Positions 1 to 9,900 of a stretch of 64,000 nt of DNA are shown here, one piece after another. The first letter of the stretch is position 1. Every line of letters begins with the position of its first letter. This DNA comes from Melieria omissa (lineage: Eukaryota; Arthropoda; Insecta; Diptera; Ulidiidae): the NCBI GenBank assembly GCA_963971225.1, contig OZ020270.1:24315689-24379688 (forward strand), written 5' to 3'. The notes under the pieces are model-generated. The model saw nothing but the letters and a program-made list of their open reading frames with translations. It was not told the origin of the DNA and did not search any database. Both the position numbers and the translations under genes were made by a program.

Positions 1-414
1 ACACTTTCGCACACTAAATACAAAAAAATCACAAATTTTCAGGAGGCAACAATTTTTTTTTTAATCTAAGCAAACGCTCAGGGACACTATTAATGCTGGA
101 CATTGTGTTGGTTCAGGAAGGATATAAGTTAGGAGATAGGGTTTAGAGGGGTTTGAATCAATCAAGATTATAGGTGCTGGGAAAAATATCTGGGCCAGAA
201 ACGAACTCTCTGTAATGCGTAGTGCCCTGAAATATTGTTTTAACTGTCTGTTTAAAGATGAGTGTAATATTAAAAAACAAGTTAGTTCGGCAGTGAAAAT
301 AGTTCATTTTGTAAACATTTTCTTAAATTTTCTACTTGGTTGTGGAAATATATAATTTTAAATTACGGCTCTTCACCTAAAAATTGAATGACTAGTGGTA
401 TTATCCCATGTTAT
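1..414. other. Intronic or intergenic AT-rich DNA, nothing recognised
   Basis: No open reading frame, repeat terminus or RNA-like structure stands out here. It probably belongs to the large 5' intron of the eIF4G gene, whose first exon in this window begins at 6920; that placement is inference. Confidence 0.4.
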
Positions 415-1345
415 GCCTCTGTAACGGAGAAAATGCGTTCGAAGAAAATTGTATCACCTTTTACAGTAACAGCAGCGGCATAACTCATAATAACATCATT
501 AATGTATAACCACAGAATAAACAATATACAGAATGCGCATCTGGTGTAAAGAAAATTTTCTTTGCGGGTTCCAGCGGTAGGACCCGTTTGTAGATGCGGG
601 GAGAAGCAGTAAAGGGGACGAGAACGCACAGAGCGCGAGAGCGTAAACTGAGAAGCTGTGAGAGCGGTGTATGAAACAGTGACGCACCACACACTGTGGT
701 TGTTGTTGTTGAGCAACAAGGCGATGTGCCGCTTGCATGTTGGTGATGGCTCGTGCTTGCTCTCCGCTTGGTTTTTTACAAACAAGAAGTGGTAAAGTTT
801 GCATAGAAAAATTGATTGAGCGATCGCCAAGGCGCATAAATAAGGTGGTAGCACTACGGAAAAAACAAAAGTTCAATGGATTTTATTATTTCTTTTGGTC
901 TGCTTGTAAAATAGAGGTTGTAAAAAGTAAAAATGGCAACAAAAAAAATAAATATATGTGTAAAAATATTGGAACAACCAAGGCGTATTTAGAAAGTGAT
1001 AAAAAGTGGAAAACTATTGCTACAATGTAGTGCTAATTATCAGAGAAAAAAGTTTAATCAGTTCTGGTGTTGCTACTACCTATTGAATTTGCCTTGGCGA
1101 TCGCTTTGCCAAATCAACCACCATTTCAATGTGCATGTAAAGCCAAGCTGGCTTGCTGCGGAAAGCAACAACATTGCGTGTGGTTGTCGAAATGAGAATG
1201 AAGCCCAAAACCATCGAATCTATGCATGTACATCAATTCGCGCTTACTCTCTCGGTTCTCTTTACATTTTCCTCACTCTTGTCGCTTCTGAAATGAAATC
1301 GCAAAATTATTTCAGATGCGCCTTCTGTATACTGTTTATTCGGTG
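415..1345. repeat. Dispersed repeat with long imperfect inverted arms
   Basis: Bases about 520-560 (GAATAAACAATATACAGAAT then GCGCATCTG) reappear inverted at about 1305-1345. A second inner stretch around 760-860, with GCGATCGCCAAGG, pairs with about 1060-1165. Half of the unit (about 415-800) recurs at 14640-14930, including the GTGCTTGCTCTCCGCTTG block, and a short outer piece recurs near 6140-6170. This is what a decayed foldback or long-TIR non-autonomous DNA element looks like. I do not recognise the family and no target duplication is clear. The reading frames inside it are not coding: the same sequence appears diverged elsewhere without frame conservation. Confidence 0.5.
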
Positions 1346-1870
1346 ATTGAACATTACGTCCTCTGCTATTAACATTACAAACAGCACTAGACAGCTTTCA
1401 CTTCTGTTATATTACAGAACAAACAGCACAGAAATAAGAAGAAAGTAATGATCGTATGCAGCTCCGTGAAGCCTTGAGGGAAAAATAGCGTCGGCTGTGG
1501 TTGTTGTTGTTGTCGGCCAACAAAACGAAGTTGCTTCTTACATACAGCTGCAGTCAAAATAATAGTAGTACGCATACAACGAAAAGAAAATTAAGAAAAA
1601 ATAATCTGCTTTTTTTTACAAATATTTATTTTGTATTTTTTTTAACAAGTTATATGTGTTAACAATGCAATCATAAAAGAAAACTTAAGAATTAAACTCA
1701 GTTTGGTTTGATTTAAATTAAATGCGTCAAAAGCTCCAAAATATGGACGGTCAAAAAAATAGTAGTTCGCTTTACTTTCATAAAAATGAAGCAAAAATTG
1801 TGTTTCATTTTAAAAGATTTAGTGGTTAAATAGTAATAACGTAATTTTTCTTCAAATTAATATTTAGTTG

Positions 1871-2230
1871 CGTGACTGTTGTTTGGCTATTACTGCAGCA
1901 CAGAGCCGATGCATTGAAATAACCAAATTTTCATATCTTTCTCTAGGGGCGTGGTCTACTGCTTCTCAAAGTTGATTATTATTTAAAAGATTATTGTGAA
2001 CAACTGCTCTCTTCACGTCACACCACAAATTTTTAATTATATTGAAGTCTGGTGATTGTGCGAGCCATTCCATAACCCTAATCCTGCTTTTGCGAAGCTC
2101 CTTTCATGCGACCTTGCTTGTATGCTTTCGGTTATAATCCTGTTGGAAGATCCAAAGCATTGGCGTTTTTTCACGGACATACGGTAGCACGATTTCCCGC
2201 AAAATTCGTACACATACACATCGATCCATC
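1871..2230 (-). pseudogene. Tc1 transposase C-terminal remnant, left arm
   Basis: Read on the minus strand this encodes the last third of a Tc1/mariner transposase, with the QSPDFN and NLWCDVKRAVVHN motifs that surround the third catalytic acidic residue. That residue is Lys here (AAA) instead of Glu in the IENLW motif, so the catalytic triad is broken. Several frameshifts and stops separate the recognisable pieces. The same Lys is present in the right arm, so the substitution pre-dates the inverted duplication that built the element. Confidence 0.75.
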
Positions 2231-2483
2231 GTTTTCTTGATCAAATAAATAGCGCCACTCCATAAAACGTAGGACATGCATTTATTTATTCAGCATGTCT
2301 TACGTTTTATGGAGGTGGCGCTATTTATTTGATCAAGAAAACGATGGATCGATGTGTATGTGTACGAATCTTGCAGGAAATCGTGCTACCGTATGTCAAA
2401 TAAATAGCGCCACTCCATAAAACGTAGGACATGCATTTATTTATTCAGCATGTCTTACGTTGTATGGGGGTGGCGCTATTTAT

Positions 2484-2866
2484 TTGATCAAGAAAACGAT
2501 GTATCGATGTGTATGTGTACGAATCTTGCGGGAAATCGTGCTACCGTATGTCCGTGAAAAAACGCCAATGCTTTGGATCTTCCAACAGGATTATAACCGA
2601 AAGCATACAAGCAAGGTCGCATGAAAGGAGCTTCGCAAAAGCAGGATTAGGGTTATGGAATGGCTCGCACAATCACCAGACTTCAATATAATTAAAAATT
2701 TGTGGTGTGACGTGAAGAGAGCAGTTGTTCACAATAATCTTTTAAATAATAATCAACTTTGAGAAGCAGTAGACCACGCCCCTAGAGAAAGATATGAAAA
2801 TTTGGTTATTTCAATGCATCGGCTCTGTGCTGCAGTAATAGCCAAACAACAGTCACGCAACTAAAT
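2484..2866 (+). pseudogene. Tc1 transposase C-terminal remnant, right arm
   Basis: Mirror copy of the left-arm remnant. From about 2641 it reads VMEWLAQSPDFNIIKNLW and then the basic segment VKRAVVHNN, typical of the Tc1 transposase C-terminus. The AAA codon at 2694-2696 replaces the expected catalytic Glu codon. Stops and frame changes interrupt the region upstream. Non-functional. Confidence 0.75.
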
Positions 2867-3303
2867 ATTAATTTGAAGAAAAATTACGTTATTACTATTT
2901 AACCACTAAATCTTTTAAAATGAAACACAATTTTTGCTTCATTTTTATGAAAGTAAAGCGAACTACTATTTTTTTGACCGTCCATATTTTGGAGCTTTTG
3001 ACGCATTTAATTTAAATCAAACCAAACTGAGTTTAATTCTTAAGTTTTCTTTTATGATTGCATTGTTAACACATATAACTTATTAAAAAAAATACAAAAT
3101 AAATATTTGTAAAGAAAAGCAGATTATTTTTTCTTAATTTTCTTTTCGTTGTACGCGTACTACTATTATTTTGACCGCAACTGTATATGGGGAGAAGAGC
3201 AATAAGCTATGGTTGCTGTTATTGTTGCCGGCTAGGAAATGAAAATTGAATTCGAATTATTTTTGCTTTGTGGTTTATTCTGCGAGCAGCGCAGTGCGTA
3301 CAT

Positions 3304-3733
3304 TAAGGTGGGTCGCGAAAAAAAATTGGTGTTGTCACCACCTAAAAATAAAATTCAGAGTGTTTAATGACTATTTCGAAAATATTGCGGTTCTGAGGTA
3401 AGCCAATTGTGAGCGGTTTTGCTTCAAAAATACCTCTAATTATCATGTTAACTTAATAAATTAACAAAAAAAAAAATTTTACAAAATATGTGCAATCCAA
3501 GAACTCCTGAAGGTTTATCTAACCAAAAAAAATTATTCGAAAATGTCCAACAACAAAAAAGTTACACCCAAAAAACATGATAATTAGAGGTATTTTTGAA
3601 GCAAAACCGCTCACAATTGGCTTACCTCAGAATCGCAATATTTTCCAATTAGTCATTAAACACTCTGAATTTTATTTTTAGGTGGTGACTGAAACGTGAT
3701 TTTTATTTTGTATGGAGTGCGACCCATCTTAGC
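3304..3733. mobile_element. 430-bp MITE with 8-bp target duplication
   Basis: The ends are inverted: TAAGGTGGGTCGC on the left and GCGACCCATCTTA on the right. Much of the interior is also inverted, for example CTGAGGTAAGCCAATTGTGA near 3394 and its complement near 3610. The 8-bp duplication GCGTACAT flanks it exactly (3296-3303 and 3734-3741). There is no coding capacity. An 8-bp duplication fits hAT-type and a few other superfamilies. Its first 12 bases match the termini of the 6.5-kb transposon at 22924-29426 at 11 of 12 positions, so it may be a non-autonomous relative; that link is inference. Confidence 0.85.
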
Positions 3734-3770
3734 GTACATACGCTGTCGGTAGCAATTTTACGACGGAGTT

Positions 3771-4334
3771 TTTTTTTTTTGTTCCTTGTTCACTCCTTTC
3801 GGGAGCATAGGGCCTCCACAAGACAGCCTTGTGTTGGGTACATTAATCAGTTGTGTTGTTCTGCCAGGTTAGGTGATTGGCCTGCCGCAGGTATCCCTAA
3901 GTGATGGAATCATCTAACGCCGCTCAGGAACGTCGCCTCCGCTCGTAGCGCCATCTGTTGTGAGTGAGGAGGTTACAGCAGAATGGTTGGGGACCTCGCT
4001 AGGATCAGGTTGGTGCGCGCTGTTTTCGCAGTTGTCCCCTTGCAGATGTCGCTCGTGCGCATGTTTTTGCGTAACTGTTTATTTGTTTGCTTTTTATCAG
4101 CCGCACAGCGCATAATTGCGCATTCTATTGCGTGGAAGTAAGTGAAATAGGAATAATTGGGTTGGGAATCAATGAACTTGGATATGTTGCAGGGTTTTTA
4201 GGAAAATTTAGAGAACAGGAAAAATCGGAAAAATTTGTTGGTAAATTGCGGGGACCGTGCACACGGCGGGAGTTGAACCAACGACCTCTGGGATGACAGT
4301 CTAGTGCACTCACGCTAGGCTGTCGAGGCTTGCA
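3771..4334 (-). mobile_element. tRNA-derived SINE, complete insertion
   Basis: On the minus strand the element starts at 4334 with a tRNA-like head. An A-box-like TAGCGTGAGTGC lies at 4309-4320 and a B box GGTTCAACTCC at 4269-4279, the internal RNA polymerase III promoter. A body of about 470 bp follows, with an A-run at the 3' end (T-run at 3771-3780 on the plus strand). The 11-bp duplication TTACGACGGAG flanks it perfectly (3760-3770 and 4335-4345), the mark of LINE-machinery insertion. At 564 bp it is long for a tRNA SINE. I do not recognise the family. It lands 30 bp from the neighbouring MITE. Confidence 0.88.
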
Positions 4335-4345
4335 TTACGACGGAG

Positions 4346-4875
4346 TATAGCGTGCATAAATATATTAGAGCGAATGTCAAAAAGGGGATAACTTATCGAC
4401 TTAAAAAGTCACTACGCTTTAAAATTATCACACTATTTTTAATTTTGAAGATAGTTAAACGATTTGGTACAATCTTTATGTGTGAAATATCTTTTAAATT
4501 ATGGATTACACATACATATATCGAGAGAAAGCAAAACAAGAAAATTATTCTGCCATCATTCAGGACCGTCGTTGCTTACCTACTTATTTCTTATAACTTT
4601 TTACTTTATAATAAATATGTGTGTACATACATTAAACGTGACTAAATGCACAAGTTTGTAATTGCGAACGTCTCATTGGACAAACAAATGTTTTGGCCAA
4701 ACAACTGGGGGCCTAGAGTGGGGATAAAAAGCGTAAGGATAAAATAATAAATCGCGGCAAGGAGTAATTTATGCCAAAATAAGCGAAACCTTAGCCTTTA
4801 AGTGCTAATAAGGATATAAAAATCTTTTCGCGCAGAAGGTCGATCGCATAATAACGTGAAAAAATTGTGTTCTTA
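4346..4875. other. Intronic AT-rich DNA, nothing recognised
   Basis: About 530 bp of low-complexity AT-rich sequence. The open frames here show no family resemblance and no conserved termini are seen. Confidence 0.4.
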
Positions 4876-4879
4876 TTAA

Positions 4880-5819
4880 CACTAGAATGTTCGGATAGGT
4901 ACAAATGTATCTCCCCTCGGAGAAGTAAACATAAAATTTGTACACTATTTATTATGCAAGTAGAGTGAAACTCCATGATGAGGCTATCATGGTCTGTGCA
5001 GATTCTAGAAAAAGAGGAAACAAGAAAAACATGGGTATGTGGTAGTGGGTGGGAGTCGCCAAAAAAGTCATCTCACTCTGTTTGGCATAGGCACAAATGT
5101 ACCCCCGTGTATTTGTATACGTTACACAGGTGCTATCAACTGGGAGTTAGGGTTAATATATTTTGATGAAGAGCTTGTAATGTTCAGAAAAGTATATAAT
5201 TATATTTGTAAAAGGAATCACCAGGGGAGCTCATTTAGTAGCGTCCGTCTGCTGTCTATCCGTCAATCGGCTGGTTCGCACAATAGGACCTGAACGCGAA
5301 TAGTCATTGAGATGAAATTTGGTATAGAACCTCCTGGTGCTCATACTAAAAACTGGTACCCATTTGGGCATGGTTCGCCCACTTTTAACCCACTTTTTGC
5401 AACGAAACAAATAAACAACAGAGTGAACAACTCAAAAGTTATGCAACAAGATACTACTCGTATCGCTACAGGGAACGTTATAGGAGGCGGTAAACCGATC
5501 GAAACAAGACGTACCGTTGCTGGCTCAAGCACACAAAGTCGTGTGAGCAAGAAAGTTATTAGCACCTGTAAGATTTGTTATTTTCCCGAAACAATTGAAA
5601 ATTTGCCAATCATGTTGTTCTTGTGAAGTACTGGCTCTTCATTCCTCGCAGTCGCCTAACCATGTAAATAATTATAATCCACAAAAATAAAACTTATTTT
5701 TGCACAGGCAAACATACACCCGCCGTTTTTTCATTTTGTTTACAACTTAAAGGAGAAATCCCATGGAGGTACATTTGTACCTACGCCGAGCAAAATACAT
5801 TGAGCCGAACACTCTAGTG
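4880..5819. mobile_element. TTAA-flanked element, piggyBac-like and non-autonomous
   Basis: The left end CACTAGAATGTTCGG follows TTAA (4876-4879). The right end CCGAACACTCTAGTG precedes TTAA (5820-5823). The ends are inverted repeats, and a subterminal GTACAAATGTA block is mirrored inside both. A TTAA duplication is diagnostic of piggyBac-type, and also some Kolobok-type, transposition. The 940-bp interior has one 104-codon open frame (5312-5626, +) that I cannot assign to a transposase. Probably an internally deleted copy. Confidence 0.7.
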
Positions 5820-5823
5820 TTAA

Positions 5824-6216
5824 TCAACACACGTCGGGCATAGCCAGCCAAATTCAGCCAGAAACAAAAATTCAAAATTTACAATTTTCATTCGCTCATC
5901 AACACAACAACAACAGTACATCGCCCTTCATTCGCTTCATTGAAAATAACAGTAACTTCTATGGCCGGCATTGTGCGCACGAACTTGCCCTGCACCATTC
6001 GGCACTTACCGAAGTTACAATAACAGAGATCGTCGTCGCACGAGAAATTAACAGAGACAAAAGTTCTGTTCAACCAACTCTGTTATCTTCCCTTCTACTG
6101 CTTTCGGCCCGCATTGTAAATTCAGATTGCTTCGCTGGTCGACATGCGCATTCTGTATACTGTTTATTTTGTGGTATAACACAAGTAATTAGTCGTTGAT
6201 CCTGTAGAAACAATAG
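5824..6216. other. Intronic spacer, nothing but a short repeat fragment
   Basis: No gene. Near 6140-6170 a 25-bp piece (GCATTCTGTATACTGTTTAT) matches the outer arm of the dispersed repeat at 415-1345. Confidence 0.4.
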
Positions 6217-6678
6217 GGGTATTCTCGATGTCTTGCACGGAGGAAGAATTCGTAAAAATGCAAACGTGCAAGACTGGAAAATTCTACACATCGAGAACGC
6301 ACAAAAAAGCACACATTACAAATATTGCAAAAATGCCGCAAACAGCCACAAACCTTCTCCATTTCTTTTTAATTTGGCTTTCGGTTGATCTATTTTTAAT
6401 TCAAATTATATAAAAAGATTGAAATAAACCCAAATATAAAGAAAATACGCTTGCGCACACGAATTAAATGGCTGTCGCACAATCGTGTCGTGTGTCGTGT
6501 GCACCTACACACGATGTCACATACAAAACAAGGGTTTTTGCGTAGCATGATATGCAAAAAATGCAAACTTTTTTTGCTTGTATTTTGTTTTTGTATCATT
6601 GCACGGATTGCAAGATTCTGCAATTTTTGCATTTCGTGCACCTTGCAAGGGTTTTGCAAGACATCGAGAATACCCCTA
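6217..6678. mobile_element. Short TIR element (MITE)
   Basis: The 23-bp left end AGGGGTATTCTCGATGTCTT(GCA) recurs inverted at 6656-6678. The interior is AT-rich and non-coding. A TA or 3-bp duplication is possible but the edges are ambiguous, so the superfamily is not assigned. It ends about 240 bp upstream of the first eIF4G exon in the window. Confidence 0.65.
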
Positions 6679-6919
6679 ATATAATTAACATAAAAACAGA
6701 CAATAATTTTCCAATTAAAGAAAATAGTGATGCTTATTAAATTCTTGAAGTAGTTAAAGATATGAACTGTGAAAAAACAGTTGATTTAAAAAAATTTTGT
6801 GTTTTGACTCTTGTATTTAGAGTGCGATATTGTAAACATTTTTTGGAATCGATTTTTCATTCAGTAAATGTGTACAAACATTTTTATGTTTATTTCCATG
6901 TGGATTTGCCGTCGTGCAG

Positions 6920-9900
6920 GTATGTATCACATCAATTTATCACTAAATCAGGATGTTAAACTGAATGAAACCGATAATGCCTGGCGCCCGCGCATTTTGG
7001 GGAAGTGCGATAGTGAAGTCGATCCTGAAGCAAAAACAAAGCGTGAAAAAGAGGAGCTTGTACGCCGTGTACGTGGTATTTTGAACAAACTGACACCTGA
7101 AAAATTCGATGCACTCGTGGAGGAGATCATCAAACTGAAAATCGATACGCCGGACAAAATGGAAGATGTTATGATTCTCGTTTTCGAAAAGGCTATCGAC
7201 GAGCCGAACTTTTCCGTTTCCTATGCACGTCTGTGTCATCGCCTGATTTCGGAGGTAAAAGCACGTGATGAACGCATGGAAAGTGGCACTAAATCCAATT
7301 TGGCACTATTCCGTAATGCCTTACTCGATAAAACCGAACGTGAGTTCACTTACAATGTCACCAAAAGTAAAGCGAAGGAGATCAAACTGCAACCCATTAT
7401 TGAGAAGATCGCCAAGTGTACAGATCCCGTTGAGAAAGCCGAATTGGAGGCACAGCTGGAAGAAGAAGAGCGCAGGATACGCCGACGCTCCGGCGGTACG
7501 GTTCGTTTTATTGGCGAGCTCTTCAAAATCTCTATGCTGACCGGCAAAATCATTCATTCGTGCATCGAGGCATTGCTGAATCCCAACTCAGAAGATATGT
7601 TGGAGTGTTTGTGCAAACTGTTGACAACGGTCGGTGCGAAATTCGAGCAAACGCCGTTTAATTCCAAGGAGGCGCATCGCTGCTATTCATTAGATAAGAC
7701 AATTGCGCGCATGCAAGCGATAGCATCAAAAACGGATAAGGAAGGTGCTAAAGTCAGCTCACGTGTGCGTTTTATGCTCCAGGATGTCATAGATTTGCGC
7801 CGCAACAAGTGGCAATCAACGCGAAACGAAGCACCAAAGACTATGGAACAGATCGAAAAAGAAGCTAAAACAGAACAGCTATCGTCGCAGTATCTGAATT
7901 TCAGTAGCTCTTTGTCCGGTGCGGGCGGTGTTGGATCTAACAGTCCGTCCTCGATGGGTTCGGGTGGCAAACGCGACGATCGTGGCGGGGGTGGCCGTTA
8001 CAATGATTCGCGCTCCGGTGGCAGTTATGGTGGCAGTCACAGTCAACGCGGTGATACCGGCAGTTTAAGGCGCCAGCAACAAGGCGGCGGTAATGGTGGC
8101 AATAGCAGTACGGGCAGCGGCCATTCAAACGGCAATAATGACGACAGCACGTGGCACGTCCAGACAAGCAAAGGCAATCGATCATTGGATGCGAACAAAC
8201 TTGAAGGATTAGTAAGAGTGATGCTAATTATTTATTATTAAATGACTGTTTATATCGCTGTTCCTACAGAGCACAGCCACACAAAATTTTGATACGAAAA
8301 AAATGGGTGGAATTTCTCAATTTATATGGAGTCACAATGGGTCACGACAATCATCGACACCGACTACAACGCCGTCAAACTCTTTTGCGGCGTTATCCTC
8401 ACTAAGTGATACAAACCGAAGCAATGATCGCGATCGTGATCGTAGTGGACCGCGCAATAAGGGTTCATATAATAAGGGATCAATGGAACGCGATCGTGAT
8501 CGCTACGGTAGGTGCAAAGACAAATAACAATAAGATGTCTTAGGTTCATACAACCGAATGGCATAGGGTGAGCTCGAATTTGCAATATTTTTATTATCGA
8601 GAGCAAGCAAGCGTCGGTACAGTAAGAACGTAATAATATTAACGCTCTCTGTTTTGCTCACACAAAGCACAGTGGCTTTGATCGCTGCCAAGCAAAAGTA
8701 AAATTGTGTGCGCTCACTTAACCCGCGTTGAAATCAGTGGCACAGGCAGGACTTCATTTAGGAGGGATATTGCACTACTAATTCTAAATTTCTAATTTGA
8801 AGGGGTTTGAATCCCCAAATGCTCACGCCCCGTGTGCGCTACTGATTGAAAGAATCAACCACCAAAAAAATCAACACAAGATCACTTAGAGATCTCACGC
8901 ATATTCATATCTCTGCCGACTGCAAGCCGAGTGGCTGACGTGGCTTCATATTTGCTCTCCGGCTTTGCTGTAAAAACTACTCTCACGTGGCTTTATTGAA
9001 AAAGCCACGGCAAATTTTTGAAGCGCCACTGATTTGTATGAACGTGAGACATCTTATAATTTAATTGTCTTTAGTAGGTGTATTGTCTCAAAGAGCGTGT
9101 TCTAGTGGGCACCTTATTGTATTTTTTTTATTTGAAGGCATACACTCACGTTCGGGCTCCTCCCAAGCATCGCGTGAAAATTCATCCTCCCGCGGTCCCC
9201 AAGGAATGCGTGGTACAATGAATTCGTCGTCAATGCAAAAGTCTGCTAGTCACTCAAAATATACACAATCACAAATGCCATCGTCTAACCGAATACCGAC
9301 AAAAGTATGTGGCTTACAATTTCTTAAACTTCTCTATTTTACTCAAATTCTATATAAAGTTTGACCAAATACAATTGATTTCATGCTGTACATTTCATTG
9401 TACATTCTAAATCAAATGTTACTATATTTTGTCCGTTTGTAGCCTGCGCTATCATCATCAGGATCGTCAACTCTTTATACGACGCGGGGCTTAGATTCAA
9501 GCACACATTCTTCCTCCACACAATCACAGAGTGAGACAGAACGAAGTATAGTATCTAGTACTGTACCTTCTGCTATATTTGAGAAATCCAGCGACGATTA
9601 TGAAGTCTTAAAATCGGTAGTCTCCGAAATGCTAGAGATTGCAGCAACTTCACAGCCTTTCAACGTCCAACTCGAACAGTGTATCAAGCGCGTTAAGGAG
9701 GGCCAATACTGCGCTCTTATATACTACATTATGACCGTCTATTTACATTTGCGACATGTCGGAAAATTGCAAAGACGCCACTTAGGTTTCATAATAGTAT
9801 ATCTTGTTAAACAAAATATCCTAACAGTCGATCATTTTCGAGTAGCATACAATCAGTTTTGTGAAGTAGCTAGCGATTTGGCGCTCGATATCCCCGAACT

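Larger units (their letters stand above)
1545..3183. mobile_element. Palindromic Tc1-like transposon derivative
   Basis: The left end begins CAGCTGCAGTCAAAATAATA after TA (1543-1544). The right end is its inverted match, finishing CGCAACTG before TA (3184-3185), so a TA target duplication is intact. The 1639 bp is close to full Tc1 length but is not one element. The two halves are inverted copies of the 3' half of a Tc1 transposase unit, joined head to head. A hairpin centre (about 2227-2395) is repeated as a second copy (about 2397-2550). Arms of about 730 bp each can pair. Such an element cannot make transposase and would be mobilised only in trans, if at all. Confidence 0.85.

Noticed and set aside
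2037..2691. Two identical 60-codon genes in opposite orientation
   Set aside because: They are out-of-frame readings of the two arms of the Tc1 palindrome.
4260..4330. A functional tRNA gene
   Set aside because: A and B boxes are present, but the sequence cannot form a complete cloverleaf and is the head of a SINE with target duplications.
6762..6919. Possible extra eIF4G coding sequence upstream of exon 6920
   Set aside because: The open frame is AT-rich, lacks the eIF4E-binding motif and has no acceptor-donor pair giving the right phase.
6952..8211. Alternative splice acceptor at 6950-6951 for the first eIF4G exon
   Set aside because: It is in frame and has a CAG, but the residues before it (HINLSLNQ) fit the conserved segment preceding MIF4G, so 6920 is preferred. 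Not excluded.
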